A program made the position numbers and the translations under genes. Shown here in pieces: positions 32,432 to 42,340 of a DNA stretch of 64,000 nt; the first letter of the stretch is position 1; each line of letters opens with the position of its first letter. This DNA comes from Chlorobiaceae bacterium (GTDB lineage: Bacteria > Bacteroidota > Chlorobiia > Chlorobiales > Chlorobiaceae): NCBI GenBank assembly GCA_013334225.1, contig JAAXXY010000005.1, forward strand, positions 1-64,000, given 5' to 3'. The notes under the pieces were generated by a model. It saw nothing but the letters and a program-made list of their open reading frames with translations. It did no database searches and was not told the origin of the DNA.

Positions 32432-33772
32432 ATGCCACAAATGCAGGTTCTTGTCGTAGATGACGAGATGAACATAAGAAAGACACTGGCGCTCTTCATG
32501 GAATCGAGAGGTCACAAAGTAACAACGGCAAACAGTTCACGTTCTGCGCTGGATGAAATTGCACATAACCGCTATGATCTCGCATTTGTCGATATCAGGC
32601 TTGGTACCGAGAGCGGACTCGATCTGGTAAAGGTTTTTACAAACACTTGTCCATCGATGAAGGTTATTGTCATAACGGCTTATGCTTCGATCGATACCGC
32701 TGTTGAAGCCATGAAACGCGGAGCCTCCGATTATCTCGCCAAACCATTTACACCCGCTCAGCTCGAAATGGTGATTGACCGTCTGGCTGCGATGTGTGAA
32801 ATGGAAAAAAGGATCGCTTTCCTCCAGGATACCCTCGACAACATCAATCCCGAAGTAACATTTGTTTCCCGGGATGCGGCAATGCAGAAAACAATTGAAC
32901 TTGCAAAGCAGGTTGCCTCTTCAGAAGCAGTTGTGATGCTTCGCGGACCGAGCGGCACCGGAAAAAGTGCCCTGGCCCGCTCGATCCACCAGTGGAGCAA
33001 ACGGTCTCTTAAACCTTTCAGCATTATTTCCTGTCCATCACTCAGTCATGAATTGCTTGAAAGTGAACTTTTCGGTCATGTCAAAGGCGCTTTTACCGGA
33101 GCGCTCAGGGATAATCCCGGCAGGATTGCCGCATGCGAGGGAGGCACCCTTTTTCTTGACGAAATAGGCGACATCCCGCTCTCCATTCAGCCGAAAATGC
33201 TTCGGTTCATTCAGGAAAGGGAATATGAACGGGTAGGTGATCATCTCACCAGAAAAGCCGATGTCCGTATTATTGCAGCCACAAACAACGATCTTGAAAA
33301 AGCACTCGACGAAGGGCGCTTCCGTGAAGATCTCTATTATCGTCTGAATGTCGTCCAGATTTTCCTGCCGCCGCTTGCTGAGAGAAAAAGAGATATACCT
33401 GAACTGGCCGAAAAAACACTTGCCGGTTTCAACGCTCAATACCACAAGAGTATCCATGCTTTCAGCAATGAAGTCATCTCCATGTTTCAGGAATATTCCT
33501 GGCCGGGAAACATAAGGGAACTCAGGAATGTCATTGAACGCGCAGTTATTCTCTGTGAAAACAATATCATCGGTGAAGAGCTTCTTCCTGATTCGATCTC
33601 GGCAAAAAGTTCACCCGTAAGGATCGGTGATATGGTTACACTCGAGTCAATTGAAGAAATGCATATCCGACGGGTTCTTGAGAGCACAAAATCACTCCAG
33701 GAAGCGGCAGGCGTTCTCGGTATCGACCAGGCAACCCTCTGGAGAAAACGAAAACAGTTCGGCATTCTGTAA
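32432..33772 (+). CDS. Sigma54-dependent response regulator (NtrC/AlgB type)
   Basis: 446 residues from ATG 32432 (MPQMQVLVVDDE); earlier in-frame starts run into the upstream MITE-like repeat. Receiver domain: VLVVDDEMN, phospho-acceptor in LAFVDIRLGTESG, then VITAYASID and DYLAKPF. AAA+ domain: Walker A GPSGTGKSALA (the usual GESGTGKE is altered), sigma54-contact loop GHVKGAFTGALRD, Walker B GTLFLDEIGD and YYRLNVVQIFLPPL. The Fis-type HTH is at the end (EAAGVLGIDQATLWRKRKQFG). It activates sigma54 RNA polymerase. Its likely target is the operon downstream, which has matching sites. Confidence 0.95.
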   Translation: MPQMQVLVVDDEMNIRKTLALFMESRGHKVTTANSSRSALDEIAHNRYDLAFVDIRLGTESGLDLVKVFTNTCPSMKVIVITAYASIDTAVEAMKRGASDYLAKPFTPAQLEMVIDRLAAMCEMEKRIAFLQDTLDNINPEVTFVSRDAAMQKTIELAKQVASSEAVVMLRGPSGTGKSALARSIHQWSKRSLKPFSIISCPSLSHELLESELFGHVKGAFTGALRDNPGRIAACEGGTLFLDEIGDIPLSIQPKMLRFIQEREYERVGDHLTRKADVRIIAATNNDLEKALDEGRFREDLYYRLNVVQIFLPPLAERKRDIPELAEKTLAGFNAQYHKSIHAFSNEVISMFQEYSWPGNIRELRNVIERAVILCENNIIGEELLPDSISAKSSPVRIGDMVTLESIEEMHIRRVLESTKSLQEAAGVLGIDQATLWRKRKQFGIL

Positions 33773-33793
33773 TCTCAGTCCCCGGCAACCTCA

Positions 33794-33838
33794 TTGCAAA
33801 ATGCAAATTTCAAGAAGTCGAATAATTGCGTTTTGCAA
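33794..33838. promoter_or_regulatory. Paired palindromic upstream activator sites
   Basis: TTGCAAAATGCAA (33794-33806) and TTGCGTTTTGCAA (33826-33838). Each is a near-palindrome and together they form a larger inverted repeat. Their centres are 32 bp apart, about three helical turns. This is the layout of NtrC-family enhancer sites, about 80-120 bp above the sigma54 promoter. Confidence 0.65.
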
Positions 33839-33915
33839 ACCATCCTTTTGAACAATCTCATCCGTTCATTATTCAACTTGCTGATTTCAAAGGACTTGCG
33901 TGTTTTATTGCGAAA

Positions 33916-33931
33916 TGGCACGGTTTTTGAA
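33916..33931 (+). promoter_or_regulatory. Sigma54 (-24/-12) promoter
   Basis: TGGCACGGTTTTTGAA matches the consensus TGGCACG-N4-TTGCA/T with correct GG and (T)TG spacing; only the final C is replaced. It points toward the transporter gene, whose start lies about 150 bases downstream. Confidence 0.7.
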
Positions 33932-34079
33932 TATTCATAAAATCGTTTCATGGAGAGAGTGCATGTCAAGCATGAAAACCTGTTATGCCCTTCTATCAGC
34001 ATGTCAGGAAATTCAATGCCTTCGATTAATGCTTGCCTGTTGACTTTTCATGATCTCTTGTCGACAGCAGTTACATAAT

Positions 34080-36062
34080 ATGACAGTCAAACAGCAGTTC
34101 ACGCAGGTAAAAAAAATTCTTGTAGGCGGTTCACGCGATTTTCGTGACAGCAGAATATTTCATACAATCTCTCTTACAGCTTTTCTCGCCTGGGTAGGGC
34201 TCGGTTCCGATGGTCTTTCATCATCGTGTTATGGTCCGGCCGAAGCCTTCAAAGCCTTGCAAAACCATCCCGCACTTGGAATTTTCGTGGCGATTTCCAC
34301 AGGTCTTACCATTCTTGTCATCGCTTCAAGTTATTCGCACATCATCGAGCTGTTTCCTTCCGGCGGAGGGGGGTATCTGGTCGCGAGCAAACTGCTTTCA
34401 CCTGAAGTCGGCGTCGTTTCAGGCAGTGCCCTGCTCATCGATTACGTCCTCACGATCACGATTTCCATTGCCAGCGGGGCCGATGCCATTTTCAGCTTTC
34501 TGCCTCCTTTTTTACTGACCTGCAAGCTCTGGTTTGCGATCGCCGGAGTCCTCGTCCTGCTCATTCTGAACCTGAGAGGTATCAAAGAAGCCGTTTTGCC
34601 ACTGGTGCCCGTTTTCATGCTTTTCGTTCTTACCCACCTTATCGCTATCGCTTTTGCCGTCGGCTCTCATCTTATGAATTTCAGCGCTGTGTATCATGAA
34701 ACAGCAATGGAGCTTGATCGGTCTTTTCATACACTTGGCCTTTTCGGCGTCATGTTTCTGATTCTCAAAGCCTACAGTCTCGGTGCCGGTACCTTTACCG
34801 GTATCGAAGCGGTGAGCAATGGCCTGCCTGTGCTCAGGGACCCGAAAATCCGGACGGCAAAAGTCACGATGCGTTATATGGCATGGTCGCTCTCGATAAC
34901 CGTTATGGGACTTATGGCGGCCTACATCCTGCTTGGCGTAGAGGATACCCCCGGCAAAACCCTCAATGCGGTGCTGTTCGAATCGATCACGGCTTCATGG
35001 GGGCATGTGAGCGGTATCGCATTTGTATGGATCACTCTGCTTTCGGAAGCGATCCTGCTGTTTATCGCGGCTCAGACAGGTTTTCTCGACGGTCCGAGAG
35101 TTCTGGCGAACATGGCCCTCGACAACTGGCTGCCAAAGAAATTCGCAATGCTCAGTGACCGTCTTGTCACTGAGCGAGGCATTCTTGTCATGGGGCTTGC
35201 ATCACTCGTCATGATGATAGTCTCGAGTGGTTCCGTCGATTTCCTCATTGTGCTTTACAGTATCAACGTTTTCATCACGTTCACCCTTTCCCAGCTTGGC
35301 ATGGTCAGACACTGGTGGCAGGAAAGAGGAAGCGAAAAAAAATGGATCAGCAAGATCATGATCAATGGTATCGGCCTGGTGCTCACCACCTTCATCCTGT
35401 TTGCAGTCCTGCTGCTCAAGTTCAATGAAGGCGGCTGGATCACCATACTTATAACCGGTTGTCTCGTCCTGTTCGCTTTTTATATCAAAAACCATTACAA
35501 TAAAACATATGAAATCCTCAAACGGCTCGATATCATTGTGGAAGCGGCCATCCTGTCAGGCAGTGATGTCACCGCAAAAGAAAAGCCGGAGCCGGTTTAC
35601 AACCCGAAAGCCAGGACGGCGGCTATTCTGGTAAACGGATTCAATGGACTTGGCCTGCATACGCTCTTCAGTGTCAATCGCCTGTTTGGCGGGGTTTACA
35701 AAAATTTTGTCTTTGTGGAAATTGGAGCAATCGATGCAGGCAGTTTCAAGGGTGCCGATGAAATCGGCCATCTGAACGAATACGTCAAAAGCGAAAGCGG
35801 CAAGTATGTCGATTATATGAAAGAGAATGGTTACTATTCCGAAGCGTTTACATCGCTCGGAACGGATATCGTCGAAGAGATCGGCAAGCTGGTACCGAAA
35901 ATTACGGAAACATATCCTGACATCGTCTTTTTCGGCGGACAGCTTGTTTTTTCAAAAGAATCGCTGCTCGACAGGGTTCTGCATAACTACACAGTATTTG
36001 CCGTTCAGCAGAATCTTTACCTGCAAGGTATTCCGTTTCTTATTCTGCCGATACGGGTGTAA
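34080..36062 (+). CDS. APC-superfamily transporter, KimA-like
   Basis: 660 residues from ATG 34080; an ATG at 34050 would add 10 residues, and neither has a clear ribosome binding site. About 12 membrane helices, then a soluble C-terminal region from about residue 480. Near the N-terminus WVGLGSDGLSSSCYGPAEAFKAL is the counterpart of the 'DALSS.AYG.E' motif of KimA-type potassium importers. IELFPSGGGGYLVASKLLSPEVG and YSLGAGTFTGIEAVSNG follow. Potassium uptake is the best guess; amino-acid transport cannot be excluded. It has a sigma54 promoter and lies between the regulator and the kinase. Confidence 0.8.
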   Translation: MTVKQQFTQVKKILVGGSRDFRDSRIFHTISLTAFLAWVGLGSDGLSSSCYGPAEAFKALQNHPALGIFVAISTGLTILVIASSYSHIIELFPSGGGGYLVASKLLSPEVGVVSGSALLIDYVLTITISIASGADAIFSFLPPFLLTCKLWFAIAGVLVLLILNLRGIKEAVLPLVPVFMLFVLTHLIAIAFAVGSHLMNFSAVYHETAMELDRSFHTLGLFGVMFLILKAYSLGAGTFTGIEAVSNGLPVLRDPKIRTAKVTMRYMAWSLSITVMGLMAAYILLGVEDTPGKTLNAVLFESITASWGHVSGIAFVWITLLSEAILLFIAAQTGFLDGPRVLANMALDNWLPKKFAMLSDRLVTERGILVMGLASLVMMIVSSGSVDFLIVLYSINVFITFTLSQLGMVRHWWQERGSEKKWISKIMINGIGLVLTTFILFAVLLLKFNEGGWITILITGCLVLFAFYIKNHYNKTYEILKRLDIIVEAAILSGSDVTAKEKPEPVYNPKARTAAILVNGFNGLGLHTLFSVNRLFGGVYKNFVFVEIGAIDAGSFKGADEIGHLNEYVKSESGKYVDYMKENGYYSEAFTSLGTDIVEEIGKLVPKITETYPDIVFFGGQLVFSKESLLDRVLHNYTVFAVQQNLYLQGIPFLILPIRV

Positions 36063-36169
36063 TTACTTATGGCAGGAGTGCGAGAATGAAAATGTCGATG
36101 ATCAATCAGAGTCGCAGATACATTTAAGAGCGAAGCAGAAAGTTTGAAAACCCGGATATAAATAGACAT

Positions 36170-37984
36170 ATGTTCAGTATACGAAACAAACTTGTCCTCG
36201 GGTTTGTGGGGATTCTGGCAATGATCGCGATCATCGGGACACTGACGATAAACCAGGTCGATCAGCTCGGCAACGCCATCAATGTTATTCTGACACAGAA
36301 TTACCGGAGTGTAGCGGCCAGCCAGGAGATGAAGGAAGCGCTGGAAAAAATGGACAGCGGCATCCTGTTTTCCTTTGCCGGGCATCATGAAACCGGGCAG
36401 CGCAATATCCGTGAGAATGAAACCCAGTTTCGAAAAGCACTGAAAATCGAGCTTGGCAATATCACCATTCCCGGGGAAAAGGAAAAAGCCGAGAGGATAG
36501 CGGTGCTGTTTGAAGAATACGTTACGGTTCTGCATCAGGTAATCGATGACAGAATACCTTTATCGAAAAGGACCGAAACCTACTTTTCCACACTGTTGCC
36601 TCTTCTGACGGAAATCAAAACCCTTGCCCAGCAGGTTCTCGACATGAACCAGGCGAAAATGGATGAAGCCAACAATTCCGCAAGGCTTCTCGGGGTTTCA
36701 GCACATAACCGGATTCTCGCCGCGATTGCTGCGAGCGCTGCATTTGCTGTATTCTTCAGTTTTCTTTCACGCAGATGGATTCTCAAACCCATCCGGAAAC
36801 TTATCGATTCCACCAATGAAATCCGGAACGGAAACCTTGACCTTGTTCTTGAAACAGAGACAAAGGATGAGATCGGTCAGCTTTCAGCGGCGTTCAATGA
36901 TATGGCCCTGACCTTGCGCCAGGTCCGCAATAACGACAGGGAAAAGATCCAGAGAACCAGCAGGGCCACACAGGAGGTGATGAACATTCTCCCTACGCCG
37001 ATAGCTATTTTTGATACCGGCGGAAGGGTTGATGTGGCAACAAGATCTGCAATGCGATATTTCGGATTGAACCCCGGGGTATCTGCGGAAAATACGGAAT
37101 ATTCCTGGCTGCCGTCAATGCTTGAAAGAGCTGTTCAGAATGGCACTGCAGTTGAAACGGAAAACGGAAGCTACATTCAGAAATTTATCGATAATCGTGA
37201 ATTTTTTTTCAGGCCGGCAGTTGTTCCTATTCCTCCTTTTTCAAGCATGGAAGGGGTAAGCGGTACTGTTCTGGTGCTGCATGATATGACTCAGGTTCAT
37301 GAACAGAAAGAGCTCAAAAGGGGAGTCGTGTCAACCGTATCCCATCAGCTTCGAACTCCTTTGACATCCCTGCGCATGTCGATTCATCTGTTACTTGAGG
37401 AACGGATCGGGCATCTGAATGAAAAACAGAACGAGCTCTTGCAGACAGCAAGGGAAGAGAGCGAACGTCTTGCGGATATTCTTGACGAACTGCTCGATCT
37501 CAACAGGATCGAAGCAGGGAGAGCCCGACTTGATATGCAGTCAGTCGATCCGGAAACGCTTGTAAGGTCATGTATTGAGCCATTTTACAACCAGGCAGTG
37601 GAAAACGGCATTGCTCTGGTGGTTGAAATTCCTGAATCGCTTCCCCAAGTTCTTGCGGACAGACAAAGTATTCAGCATGTTTTTTCCAATCTTCTTTCAA
37701 ATGCAATTCGTTTCACCGGATCGGGCGGCAGGATAATCGTGACAGCTGCAGCAGGGCTTTCCGGGATCAGGTTTTCCGTACACGATACCGGAGAGGGTAT
37801 CGCTCCGGAACATCTTAAACATCTTTTCGACCAGTTCTACAGGGTTCCCGGTCAGGACGACAAATCAGGCATAGGGCTCGGCCTTTCGATAGCCAAGGAA
37901 ATCGTCACTGCTCATGGCGGGAGTGTCGGCGTTGAAAGCACCATCGGAAAGGGATCGGTTTTTCATTTCACCCTTCCTGTATAA
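36170..37984 (+). CDS. Sensor histidine kinase (KinB-like: 4-helix sensor, HAMP, PAS, HisKA, HATPase)
   Basis: 604 residues. TM1 at about 7-29. The periplasmic helical sensor runs to about 180 and includes RSVAASQEMKEALEKMDSGILF. TM2 at about 180-200 is followed by HAMP (KPIRKLIDSTNEIRNGNLD, then DEIGQLSAAFNDMA). A PAS domain spans about 265-375. The phosphorylation His is in VVSTVSHQLRTPLTSLRMSI. The ATPase has the N-box QHVFSNLLSNAIRF, then FSVHDTGEGIAPEHL and SGIGLGLSIAKEIV. The only regulator nearby is the sigma54 one at 32432, on the other side of the transporter, so it is the probable partner (as KinB with AlgB). Confidence 0.92.
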   Translation: MFSIRNKLVLGFVGILAMIAIIGTLTINQVDQLGNAINVILTQNYRSVAASQEMKEALEKMDSGILFSFAGHHETGQRNIRENETQFRKALKIELGNITIPGEKEKAERIAVLFEEYVTVLHQVIDDRIPLSKRTETYFSTLLPLLTEIKTLAQQVLDMNQAKMDEANNSARLLGVSAHNRILAAIAASAAFAVFFSFLSRRWILKPIRKLIDSTNEIRNGNLDLVLETETKDEIGQLSAAFNDMALTLRQVRNNDREKIQRTSRATQEVMNILPTPIAIFDTGGRVDVATRSAMRYFGLNPGVSAENTEYSWLPSMLERAVQNGTAVETENGSYIQKFIDNREFFFRPAVVPIPPFSSMEGVSGTVLVLHDMTQVHEQKELKRGVVSTVSHQLRTPLTSLRMSIHLLLEERIGHLNEKQNELLQTAREESERLADILDELLDLNRIEAGRARLDMQSVDPETLVRSCIEPFYNQAVENGIALVVEIPESLPQVLADRQSIQHVFSNLLSNAIRFTGSGGRIIVTAAAGLSGIRFSVHDTGEGIAPEHLKHLFDQFYRVPGQDDKSGIGLGLSIAKEIVTAHGGSVGVESTIGKGSVFHFTLPV

Positions 37985-38105
37985 TCACAGACGGATATCA
38001 GCAGCGCATCGTCATCTCTTTGCATGAATACCGTCTGTTGCCAGGGTAACTGATTACTGAAAATCAGCATGCGGCATGCTCTGGCTTAAAGCATTTCTCT
38101 GATAT

Positions 38106-38134
38106 GGTTCCGGATTTTCAACGGAACCTTTTTT
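38106..38134 (+). terminator. Rho-independent terminator after the kinase
   Basis: GGTTCCG - GATTTTCAA - CGGAACC followed by TTTTTTA. Confidence 0.8.
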
Positions 38135-38216
38135 ATTGCAAATTTGCGGTTGAATTTGAAAAAAAAAGAACGAGCACGGGTTTTTATCGGTATAAAAGAT
38201 TTTCAACTATGTTGTT

Positions 38217-38948
38217 ATGAGAAATATTCGGATAAATGTCGAGTATGACGGCACCGATTTTGCTGGTTGGCAAAGGCAGTCCGGAAATATTGCCACGGTT
38301 CAGGGTGAAATAGAAACGGCGTTGGGCAGGATACTGCAGGAAAATATATCGCTTGTTGCGGCAGGAAGAACCGATAAGGGTGTACATGCAAAAGCCCAGG
38401 TCGCAAACTTTACCACGGCTTCGCATCTGGAGCTGTCAAGAATCGTTCATTCGCTCAATTCGCTTCTTCCAGAAACAATCCGGGCAAGTTTTCCCGTAGA
38501 AGAATCTGGTGATTTTCATGCCAGGTTCAGCGCTAAGGAACGGCAATACCGCTATTTTCTACTTGAAGAGCCTTCGGCGATTTACGGACGGTTCGCCGGC
38601 TGCGCTTTTGGAAAGCCTGATATGTATATTATGAGGAATATTGCCGATTCATTTATAGGATTACATGATTTTTCCGCATTCTCAAGGCAGGACCGCGACA
38701 ATGAGGGCCGTTTCTGTAATGTAAGCGAATGTGAATGGTATCGATACAATCGTTATTTTGTATTGAGGATTTCAGCCAACAGGTTTCTCAGAAGCATGGT
38801 CCGTTATCTTGTTGGTGCTATGGTATCGGCGGGAAATGGAAAATTTCCTGTCAGTGAAATAAACAATATGCTGAAAACAGGGGATTTCAACGACATGCTG
38901 AAACCGGCCTCTCCCAACGGGCTTTTTCTCTGGGAAGTTACATACTGA
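38217..38948 (+). CDS. truA: tRNA pseudouridine(38-40) synthase
   Basis: 243 residues. MRNIRINVEYDGTDFAGWQRQ at the start, catalytic Asp in LVAAGRTDKGVHAKAQVANF, then FHARFSAKERQYRYFLL and the C-terminal FVLRISANRFLRSMVRYLVGAM are standard for TruA. It makes pseudouridine in the anticodon arm of tRNAs. It is a single gene downstream of a terminator. Confidence 0.96.
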   Translation: MRNIRINVEYDGTDFAGWQRQSGNIATVQGEIETALGRILQENISLVAAGRTDKGVHAKAQVANFTTASHLELSRIVHSLNSLLPETIRASFPVEESGDFHARFSAKERQYRYFLLEEPSAIYGRFAGCAFGKPDMYIMRNIADSFIGLHDFSAFSRQDRDNEGRFCNVSECEWYRYNRYFVLRISANRFLRSMVRYLVGAMVSAGNGKFPVSEINNMLKTGDFNDMLKPASPNGLFLWEVTY

Positions 38949-39090
38949 TTATCCCCCGATTGTTTGCTATTTTACCAAAAGGGTTATTGTATTAATCAGG
39001 AACTGTTTTTATGTTACTTGTTCTGATACGGTGATTTGTTGCAGGTAAAGGTTTTGAGTCCGGATACTATCAATAGAAGATGCCAACTCT

Positions 39091-40809
39091 GTGAATATCA
39101 GCTTTTTTCATAAAGGTTTAAAGGTTTTTCTGCTGGCGCTGGCACCACTTATTCAGGCATTGCCCGTCTTTTCAGTCAGTGCACTTGCTGATGAAAAAGG
39201 GGTCCCGGGCAGGTCATCGGTATCGGATATACTGGACAGCCTTGTCAATGTTACCTATTTCAGGGACGAGCACTTTTCACCCGCATCAAAAGAAGCTGAC
39301 AAATACGGATTTCCTTCCAATTTCATACCCCAGTTCAGTGATTCGGTCTACGCTTCGAGGATAGCGGTATTGCGGCGGAAAACTCCGTTCCATCTTGTCT
39401 ATAACGATCACGTCAAGGGTTTCATTAAAATTTACGCTGTCGACAAAAGGAATCTTACTTCAAAAATTCTCGGGTTGACGAAGATCTATTTTCCGCTGTT
39501 CGAGGAAAAACTGGACAAATTCAATATCCCGCTCGAGATGAAGTACCTTGCCATTGTCGAGTCCGCCCTCAACCCGGCCGCAGTTTCTCCCGCCGGAGCG
39601 AAAGGATTGTGGCAGTTCATGTTCGGAACCGGTAAAATGTACGGACTGCAGTCTTCTTCGTACATCGAGGACCGTTATGACCCATACAAAGCAACGATTG
39701 CCGCAGCCAGACATCTGCGCGATCTGTACAATATCTACGGGGACTGGTTCCTGGTTCTCGCAGCTTATAACGCCGGACCCGGCAATGTGAACAAGGCGAT
39801 AAGAAGATCCGGCGGCGTCAAGGATTACTGGGCGATCTGGGATTATCTGCCAGCCGAAACGAGAGGATATGTTCCAGCTTTCATAGCTGTGAACTATATC
39901 ATGAATTATTACAGGGAACATAATATCCGTCCCGTCGAGCCAGGGTATCTTTACCAGGATACCGATACACTCAGGACATCGCATTTTCTTTCTTTTGAAC
40001 AGATCAGCGGAACTATCGGAATACCGTCGCAGGACCTTCAGTTCCTCAATCCCCAATATAAGCTCGGTATCATTCCCGCTTCTTCGAGCTCAACGCCGAA
40101 TGTTCTAAGACTGCCGAAAAAATATATTTCCCAGTTCCAGAACCGCGAACAGGAAATCTATGCTTACAGATCTTCCAGGACGATCGACCAGGAAATGCTG
40201 CTGGCACGTATAGAAGGGAGCCGCCAGAGTGGCAACATTCAGTCATCCGATCAGAAAATAGAAAAAGTTCATATCGTTCAGGATGGGGAAACCCTTGGAT
40301 CGATAGCGCGGATGTACCGGACATATGTCAGTCAACTGATTGTCTGGAACAATCTTAAAGATGCCGATGTAACACCGGGACAGAAAATTGTCGTGTTCGG
40401 AGCGAGCGACAATACGATTTCCTACAGCAGTCGTGGTGGCAGGAATGATGAAGGGAGAGGATCGGATGAGACTTCTATCAGGAAAAAAATTGTTGTTCAC
40501 AAGGTTGCCAGGCATGAAACACTTGAAAAGATAGCCCGTAAGTATCACACAACCGTACAAAGGATTGTTTCACTGAATGGCAGCAGATCGATATCACCGG
40601 GAAAACGCCTTAAGGTTGAGACCGAGGTTGCTGAACGCAAATCAAAATCACGCTCTTCATCACGGTATGATGTTGTCAGAAAAGGGAAGGGCGGTCACGG
40701 TGTGAAAAGTTCACGAAGGTCAAGAAGCGAAGGAAAACAGCATGCCGTTCGGAAATCGAAAAAATCTGCAGCATCATCGGGTGCGAAAAAAGGTAAACGC
40801 AGACGTTAA
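39091..40809 (+). CDS. Membrane-bound lytic transglycosylase with two LysM domains (MltD-like)
   Basis: 572 residues from GTG 39091, which gives a signal peptide (about 1-33, ending SVSALAD). The SLT domain at about 140-260 has the catalytic Glu in YLAIVESALNPAAVSPAGAKGLWQFM, then DRYDPYKATIAAARHLRDLY and LAAYNAGPGNVNKAI. LysM 1 is at about 390-435 (VHIVQDGETLGSIARMYRTYVSQLIVWNNL) and LysM 2 at about 470-513 (VVHKVARHETLEKIARKYHTTVQRIVSLNG). The last 60 residues are Arg/Lys/Ser-rich. It cleaves peptidoglycan strands. Confidence 0.92.
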   Translation: MNISFFHKGLKVFLLALAPLIQALPVFSVSALADEKGVPGRSSVSDILDSLVNVTYFRDEHFSPASKEADKYGFPSNFIPQFSDSVYASRIAVLRRKTPFHLVYNDHVKGFIKIYAVDKRNLTSKILGLTKIYFPLFEEKLDKFNIPLEMKYLAIVESALNPAAVSPAGAKGLWQFMFGTGKMYGLQSSSYIEDRYDPYKATIAAARHLRDLYNIYGDWFLVLAAYNAGPGNVNKAIRRSGGVKDYWAIWDYLPAETRGYVPAFIAVNYIMNYYREHNIRPVEPGYLYQDTDTLRTSHFLSFEQISGTIGIPSQDLQFLNPQYKLGIIPASSSSTPNVLRLPKKYISQFQNREQEIYAYRSSRTIDQEMLLARIEGSRQSGNIQSSDQKIEKVHIVQDGETLGSIARMYRTYVSQLIVWNNLKDADVTPGQKIVVFGASDNTISYSSRGGRNDEGRGSDETSIRKKIVVHKVARHETLEKIARKYHTTVQRIVSLNGSRSISPGKRLKVETEVAERKSKSRSSSRYDVVRKGKGGHGVKSSRRSRSEGKQHAVRKSKKSAASSGAKKGKRRR

Positions 40810-41058
40810 TGCCTTTTCCGGATGTATATCGTTACACTTTTTTCAATCAGGTCGATGACGGCAGTCTACATATACTGTTGTTTGAACAAAATCCATTTAC
40901 GAATCTTCAATACCGTTTTTTCTTCTATGGCAATTAATCGTATATCTATTCCTTTAAACAATAAATTTATTATCTTAAGCCTTTTCAAGTGAAAAGGAAT
41001 GATGTTTGCTGGAAACGGCTGTATTCATTAATTCATTAAATGAGGATCATTAAAACGT

Positions 41059-42249
41059 ATGCGTAATATCATTTTTACCGGAAAGGGCGGGGTGGGCAAA
41101 ACCTCTGTCGCAGCTGCAACAGCGCTCAAAGCGGCAGATATGGGTTACAAGACCCTGATTATGTCTACCGATCCGGCGCACAGCCTTGGAGATTCACTCG
41201 ATATGCAACTTGGGCCTTCACCTGTAAAAGTTGCTGAAAATCTCTGGGGACAGGAAGTCAGCGTTTTCGGTGATCTCAATCTCAACTGGGATGTTGTCCG
41301 CGAGCATTTCGCTCACCTGATGGAAGCTCGTGGCATTGAAGGTGTGTATGCAGAAGAGATGGGTGTGCTTCCAGGCATGGAAGAGCTTTTCTCCCTTTCG
41401 TATATCAAACGATACAACAACGAACAGAAAGATTACGATCTTCTCGTCGTCGACTGTGCCCCTACCGGAGAAACACTCCGTCTTCTTTCTCTTCCCGAAA
41501 CATTCGGCTGGTTCATCAAGATGATCCGCAATGTCGAAAAATACATGGTAAAACCGGTTATAAGGCCTCTTTCAAAGAAAATAAAGAAAATTGACGACTT
41601 TGTCGCCCCTGTCGAAGTGTATGACAAGGTTGACAATCTTTTCGCATCTACGGAAGGCATTATCGAGCTTCTGGCCGATGGTTCCAAAACAACCATGCGA
41701 CTGGTCATGAACCCCGAGAAAATGGTTATCAAAGAGTCCATGCGCGCTTTGACCTATCTCAACCTTTATGGTATCACGGTCGACAGGATCACCATCAACA
41801 GGGTCATGCCTGACCAGAGCCCTGATCCGTATTTCCAGAAATGGCGTGCCATTCAGCAGAAATATATCGAGCAGATCGAGGATGCTTTTGCTCCGATTCC
41901 GATCGCCGAAGTACCACTGTTCGATGACGAGGTCGTGGGTCTCGACATGCTTCGCAAGGTCGGTGAGAAAGTTTACGGCGACGATAACCCTCTCGATATC
42001 TTCTTCAAGGAAGACCCTATCGATATCAAGAAAATCTCGGACGGCCATTACAAGGTCAGGGTCAGGCTGCCTTTCATGGAGCACATGGGCCTCGAGCCGA
42101 AGATCATGAAACTTGGCGATGATCTTACCATCCGTATAGGAGATTATCAGAAAATCGTCGCGCTGCCCATCTTCCTTGCCGGTATGGAATCAACCGGTGC
42201 ATCCTACGAAGACAAATGGCTCAGTGTCGATTTTGCAAAGGCCGACTGA
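41059..42249 (+). CDS. ArsA/Get3-family ATPase
   Basis: 396 residues, one ATPase domain. Deviant Walker [18 protein letters not shown] with the signature Lys, [12 protein letters not shown] switch motif, and [23 protein letters not shown] as Walker B/switch II. No arsenite operon surrounds it and the metal-binding cysteine triplet of ArsA is not seen. It is therefore more likely a Get3-like tail-anchored or targeting ATPase, of which green sulfur bacteria hold several. The C-terminal 70 residues ([18 protein letters not shown], then [15 protein letters not shown]) resemble a small chaperone (Hsp20-like) fold, a feature of some bacterial members. Confidence 0.88.
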   Translation: MRNIIFTGKGGVGKTSVAAATALKAADMGYKTLIMSTDPAHSLGDSLDMQLGPSPVKVAENLWGQEVSVFGDLNLNWDVVREHFAHLMEARGIEGVYAEEMGVLPGMEELFSLSYIKRYNNEQKDYDLLVVDCAPTGETLRLLSLPETFGWFIKMIRNVEKYMVKPVIRPLSKKIKKIDDFVAPVEVYDKVDNLFASTEGIIELLADGSKTTMRLVMNPEKMVIKESMRALTYLNLYGITVDRITINRVMPDQSPDPYFQKWRAIQQKYIEQIEDAFAPIPIAEVPLFDDEVVGLDMLRKVGEKVYGDDNPLDIFFKEDPIDIKKISDGHYKVRVRLPFMEHMGLEPKIMKLGDDLTIRIGDYQKIVALPIFLAGMESTGASYEDKWLSVDFAKAD

Positions 42250-42289
42250 TAATTGCTTCCAACTCTTTTCAGGTATAGCCTGACAATAA

Positions 42290-42320
42290 AAAAACCTGCT
42301 CCTGAAAGCAGGTTTTTTTA
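42290..42320. terminator. Bidirectional terminator between arsA-like and serA
   Basis: AAACCTGCT-CCTGAA-AGCAGGTTT with A/T runs on both sides serves both converging genes. Confidence 0.85.
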
Positions 42321-42340
42321 TTGAACTTTTCCATATCTGT

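Noticed and set aside
38136..38150. TTGCAAATTTGCGG upstream of truA, like the regulator palindromes at 33794
   Set aside because: The centre differs (GCAAATTTGC rather than TTGCA-N3-TGCAA), it is single, and no sigma54 promoter follows.
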